DNA from: Oscillospiraceae bacterium
Lineage (GTDB): Bacteria; Bacillota_A; Clostridia; Oscillospirales; Oscillospiraceae
Reading direction: 5' to 3'
Assembly (NCBI GenBank): GCA_016302015.1
Contig: JAEDOJ010000028.1
Location: forward strand, 1 to 11,491
DNA: 11,491 nucleotides
Made by a program: the position numbers and the translations under genes. The notes under the pieces are model-generated. The model saw nothing but the letters and a program-made list of their open reading frames with translations. It was not told the DNA's origin and did not search any database. How positions within the stretch are numbered: the first letter of the stretch is position 1; every line of letters starts with the position of its first letter. Positions 9,844 through 11,491 of this stretch are shown here, one piece after another.

Positions 9844-9862
9844 TAGTAGTAATTGTCAGTAG
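9844..9862 (+). promoter_or_regulatory. Candidate DnaA-trio / DNA unwinding element
   Basis: The plus strand reads TAGTAGTAA at 9844-9852 and CAGTAG at 9857-9862, inside the most AT-rich part of the intergenic region. Read 3' to 5' on this strand these are GAT-type triplets, the DnaA-trio pattern described for bacterial origins. They lie beyond the DnaA boxes on the dnaN side, as in B. subtilis. The array is short and interrupted by TTGT, so the call is tentative. Confidence 0.45.
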
Positions 9863-9872
9863 AGCAAATTTA

Positions 9873-9881
9873 TGTTCATAA
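9873..9881 (-). promoter_or_regulatory. Degenerate DnaA box (one mismatch)
   Basis: Minus strand reads TTATGAACA, one mismatch from TTATNCACA. It is the box-like site nearest the AT-rich tract, 11 bases from the CAGTAG triplets, so it could position DnaA for unwinding. Confidence 0.4.
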
Positions 9882-9912
9882 CCCGGAAAACACCTGTATT
9901 TTCAAGGCTTTG

Positions 9913-9921
9913 CAATCCACA
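9913..9921 (+). promoter_or_regulatory. Weak DnaA box-like site (two mismatches)
   Basis: Plus strand reads CAATCCACA, which keeps the TCCACA half of the classical TTATCCACA box. It lies 6 bases from the strong box at 9928-9936 and in the opposite orientation. Low-affinity sites are common at origins, but this could be chance. Confidence 0.3.
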
Positions 9922-9927
9922 GCCCCC

Positions 9928-9936
9928 TGTGCATAA
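9928..9936 (-). promoter_or_regulatory. DnaA box TTATGCACA
   Basis: Minus strand reads TTATGCACA, matching the general consensus TTATNCACA with G at position 5. Together with its flanking G it forms a 10-base inverted repeat with the box at 9984-9992. Confidence 0.75.
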
Positions 9937-9983
9937 TCTAAGGAAGTTATTGACAGACTTCCGGGAAAAAAATCCAAAACAGG

Positions 9984-9992
9984 TTATGCACA
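9984..9992 (+). promoter_or_regulatory. DnaA box TTATGCACA
   Basis: Plus strand reads TTATGCACA followed by G, the same variant as the other clear boxes in this window. It lies about 40 bases after the dnaA stop and faces the box at 9928-9936. Confidence 0.75.
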
Positions 9993-10029
9993 GAAAAGTT
10001 TTGAACAATGAACAGGCATTGTCAGTTCT

Positions 10030-11337
10030 CTACAGACGGGATTCGATGTTGGAGGAAATGTCCCGGATGTTGTCCCGCAGACCGTTGGAGGGGTTGGTCA
10101 GCTCCTTTTCCACCCGGTTGCAGGCGTACAGAACGGTGGTGTGATTTTTGCCGAATTCCTTGCCGATGTCCGGCAGGGAAAGGTTGGTCATCTTTCGGAT
10201 CAGGTACATGGCCACCTGACGGGCCTCCGCGGTGCCCTTGGTTTTCCGGGTGCTGCGGATGACGCTTTCCTCAATGGAGTAAAACCGGCAGACCTCGCTG
10301 ATAATCAGGCTGGGCGAGGCTTCCTTCTTGTCCCGAATGATCTGCTTGATCACTCTGGAGACGTTTTCCACGTTGATTTCCCAGTGCTCCAGATCGTGGT
10401 AGGCCTTGATCTTCTTCACAGCGCCCTCAATCTGCCGCACGTTGTTGGTCAGATTCTGGGCGATGTAGTCGCAGACCTCATCGGGAAGGATCAGCCCCAG
10501 AGACAGACCCTTGTTCTTGGTAATCGCCCAGCGGGTCTCGTAGTCCGGCGGCTGAATGTCCACGATCAGACCCCATTCAAAGCGGGTACGCAGACGATCC
10601 TCCAGCCTTGCCATCTCGCTGGGAACCCGGTCGGAGGTGAGGACGATCTGGCGGTTGTTCTCATGCAGGGCGTTGAAGGTGTGGAAAAATTCCTCCTGGG
10701 TGGATTCCTTACCGGCAATAAACTGAATATCGTCGATCAAAAACAGGTCGGCATTCCGATATTTGTCCCGAAATTCAAAGTTTTTGCCGCTTCTGACCGC
10801 TTCAATGAATTCATTGATAAACTGATCGCCCTTGATGTAAACGATGTTGTAATCCGGGTGCTTCTGCTGAATCCGGTTGGCAATGGCATAGAGCAGATGG
10901 GTCTTGCCCAGACCGCTCTGACCGTAGATAAACAGGGGATTGTAGGCGGTGGTGCGTTCCTCCGCCACGGCTTCAGCGGTGGAAAAGGCATGCTTGTTGG
11001 AGGAGCCGACCACAAAGGTGTCGAAGGTGTATTCGGAGTTGAATTCCACAAAGGCCCGGCGCTTTTTGTTCATGGAATACTGGGGCAATTCCTCTTCGTC
11101 CAGAACCACAAGCTGAATCTCCGTCTGGAACTGATCCCGCATGGCGTCCTTGATCAGCTCGGTGTAGCGATTCTGAATGACGTCCTTGCGGAAGGGGGAG
11201 GGAGAGTAGATCACCAGCTTTTCTTCGTTCAGCTCCACAACCTCGGCGTCGTCGAAATAGGAGGTAACCGCCACGGCGGGAGAATGCTGTTCCAGATAAG
11301 ACAGAACCCGTGACCAGATATAATCGTTTGAGTACAT
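10030..11337 (-). CDS. dnaA: Chromosomal replication initiator protein DnaA
   Basis: The 435-residue AAA+ initiator that binds DnaA boxes and melts the origin. Domain I (about 1-85) is followed by a very short linker domain II. The AAA+ domain III opens with YTFDTFVVGSSN (103-114) and contains Walker A GQSGLGKT (139-146) and Walker B LFLIDDIQ (198-205). Sensor and arginine elements lie around LTSDRVP and RLRTRFEWG. Domain IV has the DnaA signature IGKEFGKNHTTVLYA (391-405), which reads the box. The frame is open to 11400, but the ATG at 11337 is chosen: AAAGGAG lies 6 bases upstream, and MYSNDYIWSRVL matches normal DnaA N-termini while the longer form would run back to the -35 element. DnaA boxes upstream suggest the usual autoregulation. 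Confidence 0.98.
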   Translation of the reverse strand: MYSNDYIWSRVLSYLEQHSPAVAVTSYFDDAEVVELNEEKLVIYSPSPFRKDVIQNRYTELIKDAMRDQFQTEIQLVVLDEEELPQYSMNKKRRAFVEFNSEYTFDTFVVGSSNKHAFSTAEAVAEERTTAYNPLFIYGQSGLGKTHLLYAIANRIQQKHPDYNIVYIKGDQFINEFIEAVRSGKNFEFRDKYRNADLFLIDDIQFIAGKESTQEEFFHTFNALHENNRQIVLTSDRVPSEMARLEDRLRTRFEWGLIVDIQPPDYETRWAITKNKGLSLGLILPDEVCDYIAQNLTNNVRQIEGAVKKIKAYHDLEHWEINVENVSRVIKQIIRDKKEASPSLIISEVCRFYSIEESVIRSTRKTKGTAEARQVAMYLIRKMTNLSLPDIGKEFGKNHTTVLYACNRVEKELTNPSNGLRDNIRDISSNIESRL

Positions 11338-11343
11338 AGCCGA

Positions 11344-11350
11344 CTCCTTT
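11344..11350 (-). promoter_or_regulatory. Ribosome binding site deciding the dnaA start
   Basis: AAAGGAG on the minus strand, 6 bases before the ATG at 11337 and downstream of the predicted transcription start, so only this start is usable from that promoter. Confidence 0.85.
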
Positions 11351-11371
11351 CCAATATACTTATTCTTATAA

Positions 11372-11400
11372 ATTCTACCACAACCAGCGCAAAAAAGCAA
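11372..11400 (-). promoter_or_regulatory. Predicted sigma-A promoter of dnaA
   Basis: On the minus strand, -35 TTGCTT (11400-11395) is separated by exactly 17 bases from -10 TAGAAT (11377-11372). TGG lies just before the -10 box and fits an extended -10 element. The expected start point near 11365 gives a leader of roughly 28 bases containing the dnaA ribosome binding site. DnaA-box material at 11435-11467 lies upstream, consistent with control by DnaA. Confidence 0.72.
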
Positions 11401-11434
11401 GGTCTATACATTATTAAATAAAAGAAATGCGGGA

Positions 11435-11463
11435 ATTGCACAGGTTTGTGCAATGACCTGTGC
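11435..11463. repeat. Nested inverted repeats built from TGCACA elements upstream of dnaA
   Basis: ATTGCACA (11435-11442) and TGTGCAAT (11447-11454) form a perfect 8-base inverted repeat with a 4-base spacer. Overlapping it, GCACAGGT (11438-11445) and ACCTGTGC (11456-11463) form a second perfect 8-base inverted repeat with a 10-base spacer. The two pairings are mutually exclusive. All arms carry the TGCACA half of the DnaA boxes seen here. The repeats probably form a protein-binding array; alternatively they could be cruciform or hairpin elements. Confidence 0.6.
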
Positions 11464-11467
11464 ATAA
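11459..11467 (-). promoter_or_regulatory. DnaA box TTATGCACA upstream of dnaA
   Basis: Minus strand reads TTATGCACA, identical to both strong boxes between dnaA and dnaN. It lies about 60 bases upstream of the -35 element of dnaA and overlaps an arm of the nested inverted repeats. It probably belongs to the upstream half of a bipartite origin, the rest of which would lie past the right edge of the window. Confidence 0.7.
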
Positions 11468-11491
11468 AATAAAAAAATTGCCACCATCTGC

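Larger units (their letters stand above)
9795..10029. other. oriC: dnaA-dnaN intergenic part of the replication origin (oriC)
   Basis: A 235-bp non-coding, AT-rich stretch between dnaA and dnaN, unlike the GC-rich genes beside it. It holds two identical DnaA boxes in opposite orientation (9928-9936 and 9984-9992) and two weaker box-like sites (9913-9921 and 9873-9881). A very AT-rich tract follows next to dnaN (about 9825-9875) with a TAGTAGTAA run. This matches the B. subtilis layout, where DnaA boxes after dnaA lie next to the unwinding element. Activity as the origin is inferred from gene order and sites. Confidence 0.8.

Noticed and set aside
9840..9867. A possible dnaN promoter on the minus strand, TTGCTC (9867-9862), 16 bases, TATATT (9845-9840)
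   Set aside because: The -35 match is poor, the spacing is one base short, and it lies in the AT-rich unwinding tract where such matches arise by chance. It is not excluded, but not supported enough to list.
9942..9962. Inverted repeat GGAAGT / ACTTCC between the two DnaA boxes
   Set aside because: It is only a 6-base stem with a 9-base loop and no T-tract on either side; it may have a structural role in the origin but there is no evidence for it.
10005..10022. A hairpin (ACAATG with CATTGT) just after the dnaA stop as a terminator
   Set aside because: The stem has only 6 AT-leaning pairs and no proper T-run follows on the minus strand; dnaA and dnaN are usually co-transcribed.
5930..11313. 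Further long plus-strand open frames opposite gyrB, recF, dnaN and dnaA
   Set aside because: Each mirrors a confident conserved gene, and composition is that of a codon-position shadow.
8676..11350. Near-identical leader sequence before dnaA (AAAGGAGTCGGCTATG) and yaaA (AAAGGAGATCGGCTATG)
   Set aside because: The shared part is mostly the ribosome binding site and start codon; six further shared bases can arise by chance.

Overview
This window is the chromosomal replication-origin neighbourhood of a Gram-positive bacterium. Gene order, strong AGGAGG-type ribosome binding sites and moderately high GC coding DNA point to Firmicutes, class Clostridia. The wording of GyrA, GyrB and DnaA looks like the Oscillospirales/Ruminococcaceae side of the class, but genus cannot be fixed by eye. 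All supported genes lie on the minus strand, so the gene order reads from high to low coordinates.

Reading from the right: an AT-rich leader at 11338-11491 carries a DnaA box, nested inverted repeats and a good sigma-A type promoter. Next come dnaA (11337-10030), a 235-bp intergenic region with two inverted DnaA boxes and an AT-rich candidate unwinding element, dnaN (9794-8691), the S4-domain gene yaaA/rlbA (8676-8428), recF (8438-7338), remB (7338-7093), gyrB (7048-5108) and gyrA (5080-2594). This is the same order as at the Bacillus subtilis origin (dnaA-dnaN-yaaA-recF-yaaB-gyrB-gyrA). The origin appears bipartite, with DnaA-box clusters on both sides of dnaA. The upstream cluster probably continues past the right edge of the window.

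The left quarter is accessory to that core. It holds a membrane-anchored protein with an N-terminal zinc ribbon, a coiled coil and a C-terminal Cys/His cluster (2546-1833), a small two-helix membrane protein with a YcxB-like tail (1819-1256), and the radical-SAM heme chaperone hemW (1252-50), followed by a strong hairpin. Gaps between these genes are 47, 13 and 3 bp, so they may be read through from gyrA.

Functionally the core encodes initiation (DnaA), processivity (DnaN), gap repair (RecF) and supercoiling (GyrAB), plus an S4 RNA-binding protein and a small RemB-type protein. Several starts were moved from the longest open frame to positions with a well-placed ribosome binding site (dnaA, dnaN, the zinc-ribbon gene and the YcxB-like gene); gyrA uses TTG. 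There is no stretch over 300 bp without a gene. I saw no mobile element, CRISPR array, tRNA or rRNA. The window is mostly conserved core biology. The most notable points are the origin architecture, the quinolone-region residues of gyrase, and the uncharacterised zinc-ribbon/coiled-coil protein.
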